DNA of 64,000 bases from Cereibacter_A sp052244495 (GCA_052244495.1 JBQPXH010000007.1); one strand, 5' to 3'; shown: positions 51,057-60,343, counted from the first letter of the stretch. Notes: generated from the sequence alone by a model not told the origin. Numbers and translations: made by a program.

Positions 51057-53440
51057 GCGAAGGGCATCTGCGGAGTTCCTCGTCCGGCGGAGACGAGGAC
51101 GACGTCCGCGATGCCGTTGCCATTCTGGCGCCCTACGGACGCGATGCGACCGTGGCCGGCGGCCTTCTGGCGCGGGACGGGGTCCGGACCATCCTTGCGA
51201 TCTCGCCCGATGATCTGGCCGGGCTCGTGCGCCGGCAGGTGGGCGCGGTTCTCGCCACCGAAGAGGCGCTGAGCACGCCCGACCTGCCCATGCTCGAGGA
51301 TGCCCTGGCCAGTCAGCCCGCCTGGTCGGACCTTCCCTTCATCGTGCTCGCGAATGCCACGGCCGGGACGCGCTCGCCCGAGGCCCGCCGGCGGATGGAC
51401 AATCTGGGCAATGCGGTGCTGCTCTCGCGGCCGCTGCACTCGGAGGAGCTCCTGCGGGCCGTCCGCTCGGCGCTGAAGGCTCGGGCCCGGCAGCACGAGG
51501 CGCGCGAGCGGATGGAGGAACTGCTGCTCCGCGAGGGACAGGTCCGCGACAGCGAGGCAAAGTTCCACGCCATCGCGAACACGGTCGACCAGATGATCTG
51601 GTCGACCCTGCCCGACGGCTACCACGACTATTACAACGCGCGCTGGTACGAATTCACGGGCGTGCCCGAAGGCTCGACGGACGGAGAGGCCTGGAACGGG
51701 ATGTTCCACCCCGACGACCGGGAGCGCGCCTGGGCGGCCTGGCACCGCTCCCTCGCGAGCGGCGAGCCCTACGAGATCGAATATCGTCTCCGGCACCGGT
51801 CGGGCGCGTATCGGTGGGTGCTGGGACGCGCTCAGGCCGCCCGCGACAGTCGCGGCCGCATCGTCAGGTGGTACGGCTCCTGCACCGACATCCACGACGA
51901 GGTGACGGCGCGCGAGGCAAAGGTCCACGACCTGACCCGCCAGCGGGACCAGGCCTGGAACCTGTCGCTCGACCTGATGGCCGTGGTATCGGCGGATGGG
52001 ACGCTCGCCGTGGTGAACGAGGCCTGGACGCGCATTCTGGGATGGCAGGCGCACCAGATGCTCGACCGCCCGCTGACCTCCTTCGTCCATCCCGACGATG
52101 CCGCCGAGGCCGGGCGCGTGTTCGCTTCCGCGGCAGTCTCGCCCCTCACCGACCCCTTCGAATGCCGCCTCCGGCACCGGGACGACGGCTATCGCTGGTT
52201 TGCGTGGACGGCCTCGGGTCATGACGGGAAGATCTTCGCGGCCGGGCGCGACGTGACCGAGCGGCGCGCGCGGGACGCAGCGCTCGCGACTGCAGAGGCG
52301 GCCCTGCGCCAGAGCCAGAAGCTCGAGATGATCGGGCAGCTGACGGGTGGCATCGCGCATGACTACAACAACCTGTTGATGGCCATCCGATCGAGCATCG
52401 AGATCGCGATCCGCCGGCTTCCGCCCGGTCATGACACGCTGCGGTTCCTGCACAACGCCATCGCCGCGACCGAGCGCGGCGCTGGTCTGACCCAGCGGAT
52501 GCTGGCTTTTGCCCGCAAGCAGGACCTTCACGTCGGGGTCCTCGAGTTCGGTCAGGTGCTGCCCGGCCTTCGCGACCTGCTGCAGAGATCGCTCGGCCCC
52601 CAGATCGAGATCGTCATCGAGATCCCCGAGACGCTTCCGAAGGTGCGGGCGGACACCAACCAGCTGGAAATGGCACTTCTGAACCTCGCCCTGAACGGCC
52701 GCGACGCGATGGAGGGCGACGGCCGTCTGACCATCGGCGCGCGCGCCGTGGACGAGACGGCAGCCGCTGACCTCGCGCCGGGGTCCTATCTCGAGATCTG
52801 GGTGACCGATACGGGTGGCGGCATGGACGAGGCCACGCTCGCCCGCGCCATGGAGCCGTTCTTCACGACGAAGGGCGTGGGCAAGGGGACGGGTCTCGGG
52901 CTGTCGATGATCCACGGGCTCGCGAAACAGTCGGGCGGCTCCTTCCGCCTCGAAAGCCGCCCCCGGGCGGGCACGACCGCCTTCATCTACCTGCCCGTCT
53001 TCCACGAGCCGGAGCGGCCCGAGCCGGTAGCCCCACCCGTCCCCATGGTGGCCGATCCGGCGCGGAAACCGCGGCATCGGCTGACCATCCTCACCGTCGA
53101 CGACGACATCCTTGTCTCGATGGGAACGGTGGGCATGCTCGAGGAACTCGGCCACGAGGTGATCGAGGCCCATTCCGGCGCGGAGGCTCTGGAAGCGATG
53201 CGCGAGCGCGACGACATCGACCTTCTGATCACCGATCAGGCGATGCCCCGGATGACCGGCAACGAGCTTGCGCGGCAGGTCCACGAGATGCGTCCGGACC
53301 TGCCGATCGTCCTCGCCACCGGATATGCCGAGCTACCGGGGGGCATGGCGAGCTGCATCACGGCGAAGCTCGACAAGCCCTTCTCGGATGCAGCGCTCGC
53401 GCGGCTGCTGTCAGAGCTGTTTCATCTGGTGGACAGCTGA
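51053..53440 (+). CDS. Hybrid PAS sensor histidine kinase with receiver
   Basis: 795 aa, GTG start overlapping the KaiC-like stop (GTGA). Order: receiver-like N-terminal domain without clear phospho-Asp (about 15-145), coiled coil, PAS (about 165-290, ANTVDQMIWSTLPDG), PAS (about 300-410, LDLMAVVSADGTL), HisKA with His436 in GGIAHDYNNLL, HATPase (DTGGGMDEATLARAMEPFF, GKGTGLGLSMIHG), then a C-terminal receiver with Asp728 in LLITDQAMPRMTGN. No membrane helices, so it senses a cytosolic cue. Its output partner is not encoded nearby. Confidence 0.92.
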   Translation: MSEGHLRSSSSGGDEDDVRDAVAILAPYGRDATVAGGLLARDGVRTILAISPDDLAGLVRRQVGAVLATEEALSTPDLPMLEDALASQPAWSDLPFIVLANATAGTRSPEARRRMDNLGNAVLLSRPLHSEELLRAVRSALKARARQHEARERMEELLLREGQVRDSEAKFHAIANTVDQMIWSTLPDGYHDYYNARWYEFTGVPEGSTDGEAWNGMFHPDDRERAWAAWHRSLASGEPYEIEYRLRHRSGAYRWVLGRAQAARDSRGRIVRWYGSCTDIHDEVTAREAKVHDLTRQRDQAWNLSLDLMAVVSADGTLAVVNEAWTRILGWQAHQMLDRPLTSFVHPDDAAEAGRVFASAAVSPLTDPFECRLRHRDDGYRWFAWTASGHDGKIFAAGRDVTERRARDAALATAEAALRQSQKLEMIGQLTGGIAHDYNNLLMAIRSSIEIAIRRLPPGHDTLRFLHNAIAATERGAGLTQRMLAFARKQDLHVGVLEFGQVLPGLRDLLQRSLGPQIEIVIEIPETLPKVRADTNQLEMALLNLALNGRDAMEGDGRLTIGARAVDETAAADLAPGSYLEIWVTDTGGGMDEATLARAMEPFFTTKGVGKGTGLGLSMIHGLAKQSGGSFRLESRPRAGTTAFIYLPVFHEPERPEPVAPPVPMVADPARKPRHRLTILTVDDDILVSMGTVGMLEELGHEVIEAHSGAEALEAMRERDDIDLLITDQAMPRMTGNELARQVHEMRPDLPIVLATGYAELPGGMASCITAKLDKPFSDAALARLLSELFHLVDS

Positions 53441-53599
53441 CCCCGGCGGAACCCACGGATCCTCGCATCGTCTGTTCCCGCAAGGCGGCAGCAGGCTGAC
53501 GGGCAACCCGAGCCCGGAGTGCTTCGACCTAACGCAGCGGGCCATGTGCGTCCCGCTCGATCGCGGCGAGGTGCCGGGCGCCGCCTGCACCGTTCGGGA

Positions 53600-54433
53600 T
53601 CAGGGATCCGCAAGCACCATCGCCGCGAGAAAGCGTGCGCAGACGATCAGGAGGAAGCAGCCGAAGGCCCGTTCCAGCGATTTCTTGGACAGCCGGTGCG
53701 CCAGCGCAACTCCGAGGCGCGCGGTCAGCATCGAGGTGGGAATGGTCAAAAGGAAGGCGGCGGTGGAGACAAAGCCCAAGGCATCCGGGGGCAGGCCGGG
53801 CTGACCCCAGCCCGCGATCATGTAGCCCAGCGTGCCCGGTATCGCGATCAGCACGCCCACTCCCGCTGCAGTCGATACTGCGCGGTGGATCGTAACGCCG
53901 TGCAACGTGAGGATCAGGCTCGAGATCGCTCCGCCGCCGATGCCCATGAGGGCCGAGACCAGCCCGATGACCGCGCCATAGGCGCGCATCACCGCGCGGC
54001 CCGGAAGACCCTCGCCGAGGCGCCAGCCGCCCCCTGTGAGGAGCTTGGTGGAAATCACCAGCGCCACGCCGACGAAGACGCCCTGAAACACCTTCGGCGG
54101 TGCGACGCTGGCCAGAGCCGATCCGATGGCGACCCCGACGAGGATCGGCAGCGCCCACAGCTTCAGCAGATCGATATCCACTGTTCCGCGCTGCATGTGC
54201 GCCCGGGCCGAGACGATCGAGGTTGGCACGATCACCGCGAGCGAGGTGCCGACGGCGAGCGGCATGGCCACCTCCGGCGGGTGGCCGATGAGCCGGAAGA
54301 CCTCGAAGAAGACGGGGACCGAGATCGCCCCGCCGCCGATCCCGAAGAGCCCGGCGAGAAAGCCTGTCAGCGCACCCGCAGCCGCGAGGGCCGCGATCAG
54401 CGCCGCGATCGTGCCGGAGGAGAGCAGCTCCAT
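53600..54433 (-). CDS. TauE/SafE-family permease
   Basis: 277-aa membrane protein with eight to nine helices in two repeats, each with the glycine-rich motif: FLAGLFGIGGGAISVPVFFE and GLVSALMGIGGGAISSLILT. The family exports sulfite, sulfoacetate and other organic anions. It shares one base with the dehydrogenase gene before it, so it is last in the FAH-RraA-dehydrogenase operon, probably exporting an anion made by that pathway. Between its stop and the kinase gene (53441-53599) nothing is seen. Confidence 0.88.
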   Translation of the reverse strand: MELLSSGTIAALIAALAAAGALTGFLAGLFGIGGGAISVPVFFEVFRLIGHPPEVAMPLAVGTSLAVIVPTSIVSARAHMQRGTVDIDLLKLWALPILVGVAIGSALASVAPPKVFQGVFVGVALVISTKLLTGGGWRLGEGLPGRAVMRAYGAVIGLVSALMGIGGGAISSLILTLHGVTIHRAVSTAAGVGVLIAIPGTLGYMIAGWGQPGLPPDALGFVSTAAFLLTIPTSMLTARLGVALAHRLSKKSLERAFGCFLLIVCARFLAAMVLADP

Positions 54434-55296
54434 CAGTCCAGCGCCACCCGCCTCGCGAGGCTCGCACCATCGAGCGCGCCGAGACCTGCATCCAGCGCAG
54501 CGCGATACCGGGCCTCGGCCGCGCGGGCGAGCGGAAGCTCCGCCCCCTCGGCGGCCGCGAGGACGAGCGCCAGGTGCAGGTCCTTCGAGAGGCCGGCGAT
54601 GTCGAAGGTTCCCAACTGGTCCGAGCCGAGAAGCGTGTCGACCACCACCTGTGCCCGGGTCTTCAGGACCGCCGGCCCGGCGGAACTTTCGGCCATCAGG
54701 CTTATCGCCAGATCGGGCTGGATGCCCGCGCCGCGCAGCAGCGCGAGGCTCTCGCCCAGCGTCTGCCAGTAGAGTGCGAGCGGCAGGTTCACGGCGAGCT
54801 TCATGCGCGCCGCAGCGCCCACCGGGCCCATATGCTCCACCCGGCGGCAGAGATGGTCGAGCACCGGACGCGCGCGGGCAAGGTGCTCCTCGGCTCCGCC
54901 TGCGAAGCCCAGAAGCTGCCCCTTCAGCGCGGGCGCCACCGTTCCGCCGACCGGACAGTGGAGGAAGGAGGCACCCGCAGCCATCGCCTGGGCTTCCAGC
55001 GCCTCGGCCTGCTCCGGCAGCAGCGTGGACATCTCGACCACCAGCCGCCCGTCGAGCGCGGGCCCCATGCCGTCCAGCACCGATGCCGAGGCCGGAGCAT
55101 CGGTCAGCGACAGAAGGATCAGGTCGCTTTGGGCGAGGTCCGGCAGAGACACCGCCTCTGCGCCCGCTTCGACGGCCGCTGCCTTCCGGTCGGGGTTGCG
55201 GTTCCAGACACGCACCCGATGACCCGTTTCGCAAAGACGCCGGGCGAAGGCCGTGCCCATACGCCCGGTGCCGGCTATGGCGACCGTCTCGATCAT
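54433..55296 (-). CDS. 3-hydroxyisobutyrate-dehydrogenase-like NAD(P) oxidoreductase
   Basis: 287-aa beta-hydroxyacid dehydrogenase. Rossmann motif AIAGTGRMGTAFARRL, VWNRNPDR selecting NADP-type phosphate contact, substrate loop HCPVGGTVAPALKGQL, and catalytic Lys in GAAARMKLAVN. The C-terminal helical domain (SKDLHLALVLAAAEG) completes the fold. Normal length (about 290). Could reduce tartronate semialdehyde, succinic semialdehyde or a related 3-oxoacid; substrate unknown. One base before RraA stop region in the same operon. Confidence 0.88.
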   Translation of the reverse strand: MIETVAIAGTGRMGTAFARRLCETGHRVRVWNRNPDRKAAAVEAGAEAVSLPDLAQSDLILLSLTDAPASASVLDGMGPALDGRLVVEMSTLLPEQAEALEAQAMAAGASFLHCPVGGTVAPALKGQLLGFAGGAEEHLARARPVLDHLCRRVEHMGPVGAAARMKLAVNLPLALYWQTLGESLALLRGAGIQPDLAISLMAESSAGPAVLKTRAQVVVDTLLGSDQLGTFDIAGLSKDLHLALVLAAAEGAELPLARAAEARYRAALDAGLGALDGASLARRVALD

Positions 55297-55297
55297 G

Positions 55298-55906
55298 TCA
55301 AACCTCCTTCATCAGGCCCAGTATCGACAGCGTCGTCTCGCCTCCTGCAATGCGGCGCTTCATCTCCTCCTCGCGCGCGGCGCGTTCGCGGCCTGCGGCA
55401 AGCGCCGCTTCCGCATCGCCCCTCGGAAGGATCAGAACGGCATCCGCATCCGCGACCACCACGTCCCCCGGCGCCACGGTCGCGCGCCCGAAGTCCAGAA
55501 CGCAGCCTGTCTCGCCCCGGTCGGTCTTGCTCGTGCCACGAATGTCGAGGCCGCGGGCGAAAACCGGAAAGCCCGCGGCCGCGATCTGCGCACTGTCGCG
55601 CACCGCACCGTCGATCACCAGCCCCGCGATCCCGCGCGACCGGCAGGAGAGCGCCATGATTTCGCCGAAGGGCCCGCTCTCGAGGCTGCCGCCATAGTCG
55701 ACCACCAGCACCTCGCCCGGCTGCGCCGCGGCCATCGCGCGGTGAAGCGCGAGATTGTCGCCCGGCCGGCAGCGCACCGTGAAGGCGGGTCCGGCCAGGG
55801 CCATCCCGTGCGAGAGCGGTCGGAGCGGCAGACCCGGCAGCCGGGCCGGAGGCCAGGCCTCGGCCAGAGTGGCGGTGCCGAGCGCGAGGAGGTCTGCCGG
55901 GGTCAC
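55298..55906 (-). CDS. RraA-like family protein (FAH operon)
   Basis: 202 aa, GTG start with TGAGG seven bases upstream. RraA/aldolase fold: AGPAFTVRCRPGDNLALHRA, EVLVVDYGGSLESGPFGEI, GLVIDGAVRDSAQIAAAGFP (conserved Arg-Asp), VAPGDVVVADADAVLILPRG. The DGAVRD and GDxVxADxDG-like blocks place it near 4-carboxy-4-hydroxy-2-oxoadipate/HMG aldolases. Between a FAH hydrolase and a dehydrogenase, a retro-aldol or decarboxylation step is likely. A second RraA-like gene lies at 46680. Confidence 0.82.
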   Translation of the reverse strand: MTPADLLALGTATLAEAWPPARLPGLPLRPLSHGMALAGPAFTVRCRPGDNLALHRAMAAAQPGEVLVVDYGGSLESGPFGEIMALSCRSRGIAGLVIDGAVRDSAQIAAAGFPVFARGLDIRGTSKTDRGETGCVLDFGRATVAPGDVVVADADAVLILPRGDAEAALAAGRERAAREEEMKRRIAGGETTLSILGLMKEV

Positions 55907-55914
55907 GGGCGGCC

Positions 55915-56613
55915 TCAGGCCGCTCGCGACCCGACGCGCACCTGCATCGGCTCCAGCCCCTCCATGCTGCAATCGAGCACGTCGCCGGTCACGACCGCCC
56001 CCACTCCGGCCGGTGTCCCGGTCATGATGATGTCGCCCGGCTCGAGCCGGTGCTGCTCGGACAGCTTCGCGATGATCTCGTCCACCTTCCAGATCATCAG
56101 CCCGATGTCGGCGTCCTGCTTCACCTCTCCGTTGACCGCCAGCCGCAGCTGGCCGGAGGTGAGCACTCCGCAATCCTCGACCCGCGTGATCGGGCCGATC
56201 GGCGCCGAGAGGTCGAAGGCCTTCGTCACCTCCCAGGGCAGGCCCTTCTCGAGCACGCCCTTCTGGTGGTCGCGCCGCGTCATGTCGAGGCCCACCGCAT
56301 AGCCGTAGATGTGGCTCGCCGCCTCGGAGACGGAAATGTTGTAGCCGCCCGATTTCAGCGCCACCACGAGTTCGCATTCGTAGTGGAAGTTCTCGGTGAA
56401 GACGGGATAGGGGATCTCGCCCCCGTTCGTCACCACCGCATCGGCGGGCTTCATGAAGATCACCGGCGGGTCGCGCTCGTCCGCGTTCATCTCGCGGATG
56501 TGGGCGACGTAGTTCTTGCCGATGCAGTAGACGCGGCGCACCGGATACTTCTCGTCGCTGCCGACGACATCGAGCCGGGCCTGCGCCACTGCAGGTAGAA
56601 CATAGTCCGCCAT
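55915..56613 (-). CDS. FAH-family hydrolase/hydratase
   Basis: 232-aa fumarylacetoacetate-hydrolase-fold enzyme. RVYCIGKNYVAHIREMN, VIFMKPADAVV, metal ligands in HYECELVVAL and GYAVGLDMTRRD, then DIIMTGTPAGVGAV. Closest in pattern to fumarylpyruvate hydrolase/acylpyruvase-type members. First gene of a minus-strand operon (FAH, RraA, dehydrogenase, TauE). It faces the ABC importer operon across 215 bp. Splits or hydrates a 2-oxo acid from a ring-cleavage or aldonate route; exact substrate unknown. Confidence 0.9.
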   Translation of the reverse strand: MADYVLPAVAQARLDVVGSDEKYPVRRVYCIGKNYVAHIREMNADERDPPVIFMKPADAVVTNGGEIPYPVFTENFHYECELVVALKSGGYNISVSEAASHIYGYAVGLDMTRRDHQKGVLEKGLPWEVTKAFDLSAPIGPITRVEDCGVLTSGQLRLAVNGEVKQDADIGLMIWKVDEIIAKLSEQHRLEPGDIIMTGTPAGVGAVVTGDVLDCSMEGLEPMQVRVGSRAA

Positions 56614-56703
56614 CGTTTCCTCCTCCTCATCGGGTCGAGCCGTTCCGCATCACGCGGCGACTCGTCGGACAGAAGCGTTCCCCGGATCCCCGCCCGGATC
56701 AAG

Positions 56704-56766
56704 ATACGAATACGTCTGAACGGGCATTTCGTATATTTTTTTGATTCAGAGGCGGAATGGTATACG
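56704..56766. promoter_or_regulatory. Divergent operator region: inverted repeat plus GTATAC
   Basis: ATACGAA (56704-56710) and TTCGTAT (56728-56734) form an inverted repeat with 17 bp between. A GTATAC core follows at 56760-56765, resembling the core in the matR gap (ATTGTATACGAG). The stretch is AT-rich and central between FAH and ABC genes. It is a candidate site for the GntR protein encoded at 59514. Confidence 0.55.
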
Positions 56767-56828
56767 CTACTGGCGGGAGCAACCGCTCGCCACGGGCGGA
56801 ACTCCCGACAACGGGAGGAGAATGAGAC

Positions 56829-57860
56829 ATGACAAGCTCGACCAGGATGAGCCGCCGCAGCTTCGGCCTTCTGAGCGCCGGGGGCGTGGCCAGCCTCGCC
56901 ATCGGCGCACCCGCCCTCGTCCGCGCACAGACGGCCGTGAACTTCGCCGTGCCGAACCCCTCGGCGCTGACCTGGCTGCCCTACTGGGTCGCCGTTGGCG
57001 AGGGTTACTTCGCCGAGGAAGGCTTCGAACCGCGGCTCGAGGCGATCGACGGCTCCTCCGCCGTTCTGCAGGCCATGTCGGCAGGTCAGGCGCAGATCGG
57101 GGCGCCCGGTCCCGGCCCCACGCTCGGAGCACGCGCGCGCGGAGTGGACGTGAAGTTCCTCTACAACCTCTATCCGAAGTCGGTCTTCGGCCTCCTCGTG
57201 AAGGAGGACAGCGACTTCAAGGCGCCTGCCGACCTCAAGGGTCAGGTCATCGGCGTGGGTACCGCCGACGGGGCCGAGGTGTCCTTCACGCGGGCGATCC
57301 TCACCGATGCCGGAATGGCCGAGGGCACCGACTACAGCTTCCTGCCGGTGGGCGACGGTGGCACGGCAGCGGTCGCCTTCCTGCGCGACGAGGTGGCCTG
57401 CTATGCCGGTGCCGTCTCGGACGCGGCGATCCTTGCGGCCCGCGGTCTTGCGCTGCGCGAGATCACGCCCGAGCAATATCTCGGCTTCTTCGGCAATGGC
57501 ATTGCGATGCTGGAAAGCCAGATGCAGGCGATGCCCGAGCTGGCCCCCGCCTTCGGCCGGGCGCTGGTGCGCGGCACGCGCTTCGCCTCGGATCCCGCCA
57601 ACAAGGAGAAGGCGCTCGCCCATTGCGCGGCCGGCAACCCGCAGGAGGGCGAGCAGGACTACGCGGCATCGCTCTATGACGGCGTGGTCAACCGCATGAC
57701 GCCGACCGAAGCCTACATCGACAAGGGCTACGGCTACCAGCCGCCCGAGCACTGGCAGGCCATTCACGACTCGGCCGTGGCCTCCGGCGCCCTGTCGGAG
57801 CCGATCGCCGACCTCTCCTCGGTCTACACCAACGAGTTCGTCGACGGCTGGAACAGCTGA
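56829..57860 (+). CDS. NitT/TauT-type ABC substrate-binding protein
   Basis: 343 aa. Twin-arginine signal (MSRRSFGLLSAGGVASLAI, cleavage near VRAQ|T). SsuA/TauA-like body: LPYWVAVGEGYFAEEGFEPR, SAVLQAMSAGQAQIGAPGPG, DLKGQVIGVGTADGAEVSFT. Family ligands include taurine, sulfonates, nitrate, pyrimidine precursors and aromatic acids. GGAGGAG is upstream. First gene of an importer-regulator-oxidoreductase operon. Confidence 0.9.
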   Translation: MTSSTRMSRRSFGLLSAGGVASLAIGAPALVRAQTAVNFAVPNPSALTWLPYWVAVGEGYFAEEGFEPRLEAIDGSSAVLQAMSAGQAQIGAPGPGPTLGARARGVDVKFLYNLYPKSVFGLLVKEDSDFKAPADLKGQVIGVGTADGAEVSFTRAILTDAGMAEGTDYSFLPVGDGGTAAVAFLRDEVACYAGAVSDAAILAARGLALREITPEQYLGFFGNGIAMLESQMQAMPELAPAFGRALVRGTRFASDPANKEKALAHCAAGNPQEGEQDYAASLYDGVVNRMTPTEAYIDKGYGYQPPEHWQAIHDSAVASGALSEPIADLSSVYTNEFVDGWNS

Positions 57861-58675
57861 TGGCGATGGCGGAGCCCCGTGCCCTGGCCTCGGAACCGGC
57901 TGCCTCCGCGCGGCCGATCTACGAGATCGAGCGCCTGTCGAAGACCTATGCCAACAACCGGCTGGTCGCGCTTCAGGACGTCCACCTGACCCTGCGCAAG
58001 GGCGAGTTCGTCTCGGTGGTCGGCTCGTCCGGCTGCGGAAAGTCGACGCTCCTGAAGATCATGTCGGGGCTCCTGCCGCCCACGCGGGGGCGCGTCGTGC
58101 TGGACGGCAAGCCGGTGACGGGGCCGCGCCCCGACATCGGCATGATGTTCCAGCAGGCGACGCTCCTGCCCTGGAAGACCACGATCGAGAACATCGTGCT
58201 ACCCATCGAGATCCGCGAGGGGCGGGCGGCGGCGAGGGCCGCCCTGCCCCATGCCCAGGCCCTCCTGCAGCTCGTGGGCCTGGGCGACTTCGCCCATGTC
58301 TACCCGGGCGAGCTGTCGGGAGGCATGGCACAGCGGGCCTCGATCTGCCGCATGTTCATCTCCAACCCGGCGGTTCTCCTGCTTGACGAGCCCTTCTCGG
58401 CACTCGACGAGCTCACGCGCGACTTCATGAACATGGAGCTGCAACGGATCTGCGCCGAGCAGGACTCGACGGCCTTCCTCGTCACCCACTCGCTCGCCGA
58501 GGCGGTGATCCTGTCCGACCGGGTGCTCGTCATGAAGCCGCGTCCGGGGCGTGTGGTCGAGGAGATCGTGATCGACCTGCCCCGCCCCCGCACGCTCGAG
58601 ATGATCAACACGCCGAAGTTCGGCCAGATCGTCGGCCACATCCGCGACCTGCTCGGCAAGGAGGCCCACCAATGA
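57860..58675 (+). CDS. NitT/TauT-type ABC ATPase
   Basis: 271 aa. Walker A GSSGCGKST, Q-loop MMFQQATLLPWKTT, signature LSGGMAQRASICR, Walker B VLLLDEPFSALDELTR, and switch His in FLVTHSLAEAV. The ATG shares a base with the stop of the binding-protein gene (TGATG), and the end overlaps the permease by 4 bp, so the three are co-translated. Typical TauB/SsuB length. Confidence 0.95.
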   Translation: MAMAEPRALASEPAASARPIYEIERLSKTYANNRLVALQDVHLTLRKGEFVSVVGSSGCGKSTLLKIMSGLLPPTRGRVVLDGKPVTGPRPDIGMMFQQATLLPWKTTIENIVLPIEIREGRAAARAALPHAQALLQLVGLGDFAHVYPGELSGGMAQRASICRMFISNPAVLLLDEPFSALDELTRDFMNMELQRICAEQDSTAFLVTHSLAEAVILSDRVLVMKPRPGRVVEEIVIDLPRPRTLEMINTPKFGQIVGHIRDLLGKEAHQ

Positions 58676-59517
58676 CCGACACTCCCGACAGCCGCGACAC
58701 CGTCTGGGTCGAGCACGAGGCGCTGATTGACCGAGTGCCGCGCTGGGTGGCGATGCTCGCCCTCGCCGTCGTCGTGGTGGCGATCTGGGATCTGGCCACC
58801 GCACGCATGGCCTGGGTCTCGCCCATCATCCTGCCGAGCCCCGGCGAGACGCTCGACGACCTGATCTTCGTCGGCAGGAACCTCCTTTCGGGGGGCTACA
58901 TGCTCGAGGCGCTCTGGACGACGACGCGGACGGTCTTCTGGGCCTTCCTGCTGGCCACGGGCATCGGCTTCTCACTCGGCGTCCTCGTGGGCGAGACCAA
59001 GTTCGGCGAGCGGGCGGTCATGCCCTATCTCGTGGCCATCGACACGATGCCGAAGGTCGCCTTCGCGCCGCTCTTCATCGCCTGGCTCGGCTTCGACATC
59101 GCCTCGAAGGTGGCGCTCGCGGCCTTCATCGCGACCTTCCCCATCGTGGTCTCGACCGCCGCAGGCCTCTATTCGGCGTCCGAGAACGAGCGGATGCTGT
59201 TCAAGGCGATGGGCGCGTCACGGCTTCAGACGCTGGTGCGGCTCAAGCTGCCGAACGGGCTGCCGCACATCTTCACTGGCCTGAAGATCGCGGCCGTGGG
59301 GGTGATGGCGGGCGCGATCACGGGCGAGTTCCTCGGCGGCGGGCGCGGCTTCGGCGCATTGATCCGCCAGTCGGCAAGCCAGATGGACACGCCGCGCGTC
59401 TTCGCGCTGATCCTCTATCTCAGCCTCCTCGGTCTAGCCCTTTTCTTCACCGTGGCCTGGCTGCAGAAGCGTCTCGTTTTCTGGAACAAGGCGAATCAGC
59501 CCATCGGAGCTGCGTGA
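58672..59517 (+). CDS. NitT/TauT-type ABC permease
   Basis: 281 aa, about six helices after a polar N-terminus. EAA loop TAAGLYSASENERMLFKAMG ASRLQTL contacts the ATPase; GEFLGGGRGFGALIRQSASQ is the TauC/SsuC end. It overlaps the ATPase stop (ATGA) and the GntR start (GTGA). Confidence 0.93.
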   Translation: MTDTPDSRDTVWVEHEALIDRVPRWVAMLALAVVVVAIWDLATARMAWVSPIILPSPGETLDDLIFVGRNLLSGGYMLEALWTTTRTVFWAFLLATGIGFSLGVLVGETKFGERAVMPYLVAIDTMPKVAFAPLFIAWLGFDIASKVALAAFIATFPIVVSTAAGLYSASENERMLFKAMGASRLQTLVRLKLPNGLPHIFTGLKIAAVGVMAGAITGEFLGGGRGFGALIRQSASQMDTPRVFALILYLSLLGLALFFTVAWLQKRLVFWNKANQPIGAA

Positions 59518-60269
59518 ACATGAGTGCTGCGGAGAAGGCGCCCGCGGAGGCGAGGAACCTGTCCGAACGGGCCTATGACCGGATCCGTCGCGACATCCTG
59601 CGCGGAGGGCTCTTCCCGGGCGCGAAGCTCCAGATCGAGGGCATCTCGGAACGCTACGGCATCGGCATCGCGCCGGTGCGCGAGGCACTGAACCGCCTCT
59701 CCTCGGAAGGGCTCGTCGAACGCAAGAGCCAGCGCGGCTTCTTCGTGGCCGGCATCTCGATGACCGCCCTCGAAGAACTGGTGAAGACGCGGATCTGGCT
59801 CGAGACGCTGGCGCTGCGCGAATCCATTCCGCGGGGCGATCTGGACTGGGAGGAGAACCTCGTTCTCGCCTACCATCGTCTCGCGCGGACCAACCGGCGC
59901 ATGCCGGCCGAGGAAGGCCGTGATCTCGCCGAGGAATGGGAGCATTTCCACAAGGCGTTTCACATGCTGCTGCTCGACCGCTGCGGCTCGACCTGGCTGC
60001 TCGGCTTCTGCTCGACCATGATGGATCAGGCGGTGCGCTACCGCAGCCTGTCGATGAACTTCCACCCGAACATCCAGCGGCGGGAGGGGGCGGCCGCGGA
60101 ACATGCCGCCATCCTCGCGGCCGCCATCGACCGCGACACCGACCTCGCCTGCCGGCTGCTGACCGAGCACTATGCCGCAACCCTCGAGGCCCTGCGCGGC
60201 GTGATCGGCGAGCAGGGCATTGCCGAGGCGGACCGTGGCCCGGCCGCGCAGGATGCAGAGGCCGGCTGA
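59514..60269 (+). CDS. GntR/FCD-family regulator within the importer operon
   Basis: 251 aa. Winged helix SERAYDRIRRDILRGGLFPG and SERYGIGIAPVREALNRLSS; the ligand domain (EEWEHFHKAFHMLLLDRCGS, HAAILAAAIDRDTDLACRLL) is FCD. GTG at 59514 overlaps the permease stop; ATG at 59520 is an alternative. Being co-transcribed with its likely targets gives autoregulation. It would sense the imported compound. Confidence 0.88.
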   Translation: MNMSAAEKAPAEARNLSERAYDRIRRDILRGGLFPGAKLQIEGISERYGIGIAPVREALNRLSSEGLVERKSQRGFFVAGISMTALEELVKTRIWLETLALRESIPRGDLDWEENLVLAYHRLARTNRRMPAEEGRDLAEEWEHFHKAFHMLLLDRCGSTWLLGFCSTMMDQAVRYRSLSMNFHPNIQRREGAAAEHAAILAAAIDRDTDLACRLLTEHYAATLEALRGVIGEQGIAEADRGPAAQDAEAG

Positions 60270-60287
60270 ACGGCCGCCTGCGGCCCC

Positions 60288-60315
60288 TTGACGCAGCGGC
60301 CGCCCCTCCTAGTTC
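60288..60315 (+). promoter_or_regulatory. Possible internal promoter before the molybdenum hydroxylase genes
   Basis: TTGACG (60288-60293) and TAGTTC (60310-60315), 16 bp apart, in the 74-bp gap between the GntR gene and the Fe-S subunit gene. Weak -10. A GC-rich inverted repeat (CGGCCGC) overlaps it. Confidence 0.3.
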
Positions 60316-60343
60316 GCCGGCTGAAGCCACCGGGGAGGCAGCC

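Noticed and set aside
53519..54772. Plus-strand frame opposite the TauE/SafE gene
   Set aside because: Shadow frame; the minus strand encodes an intact permease with both glycine-rich motifs.
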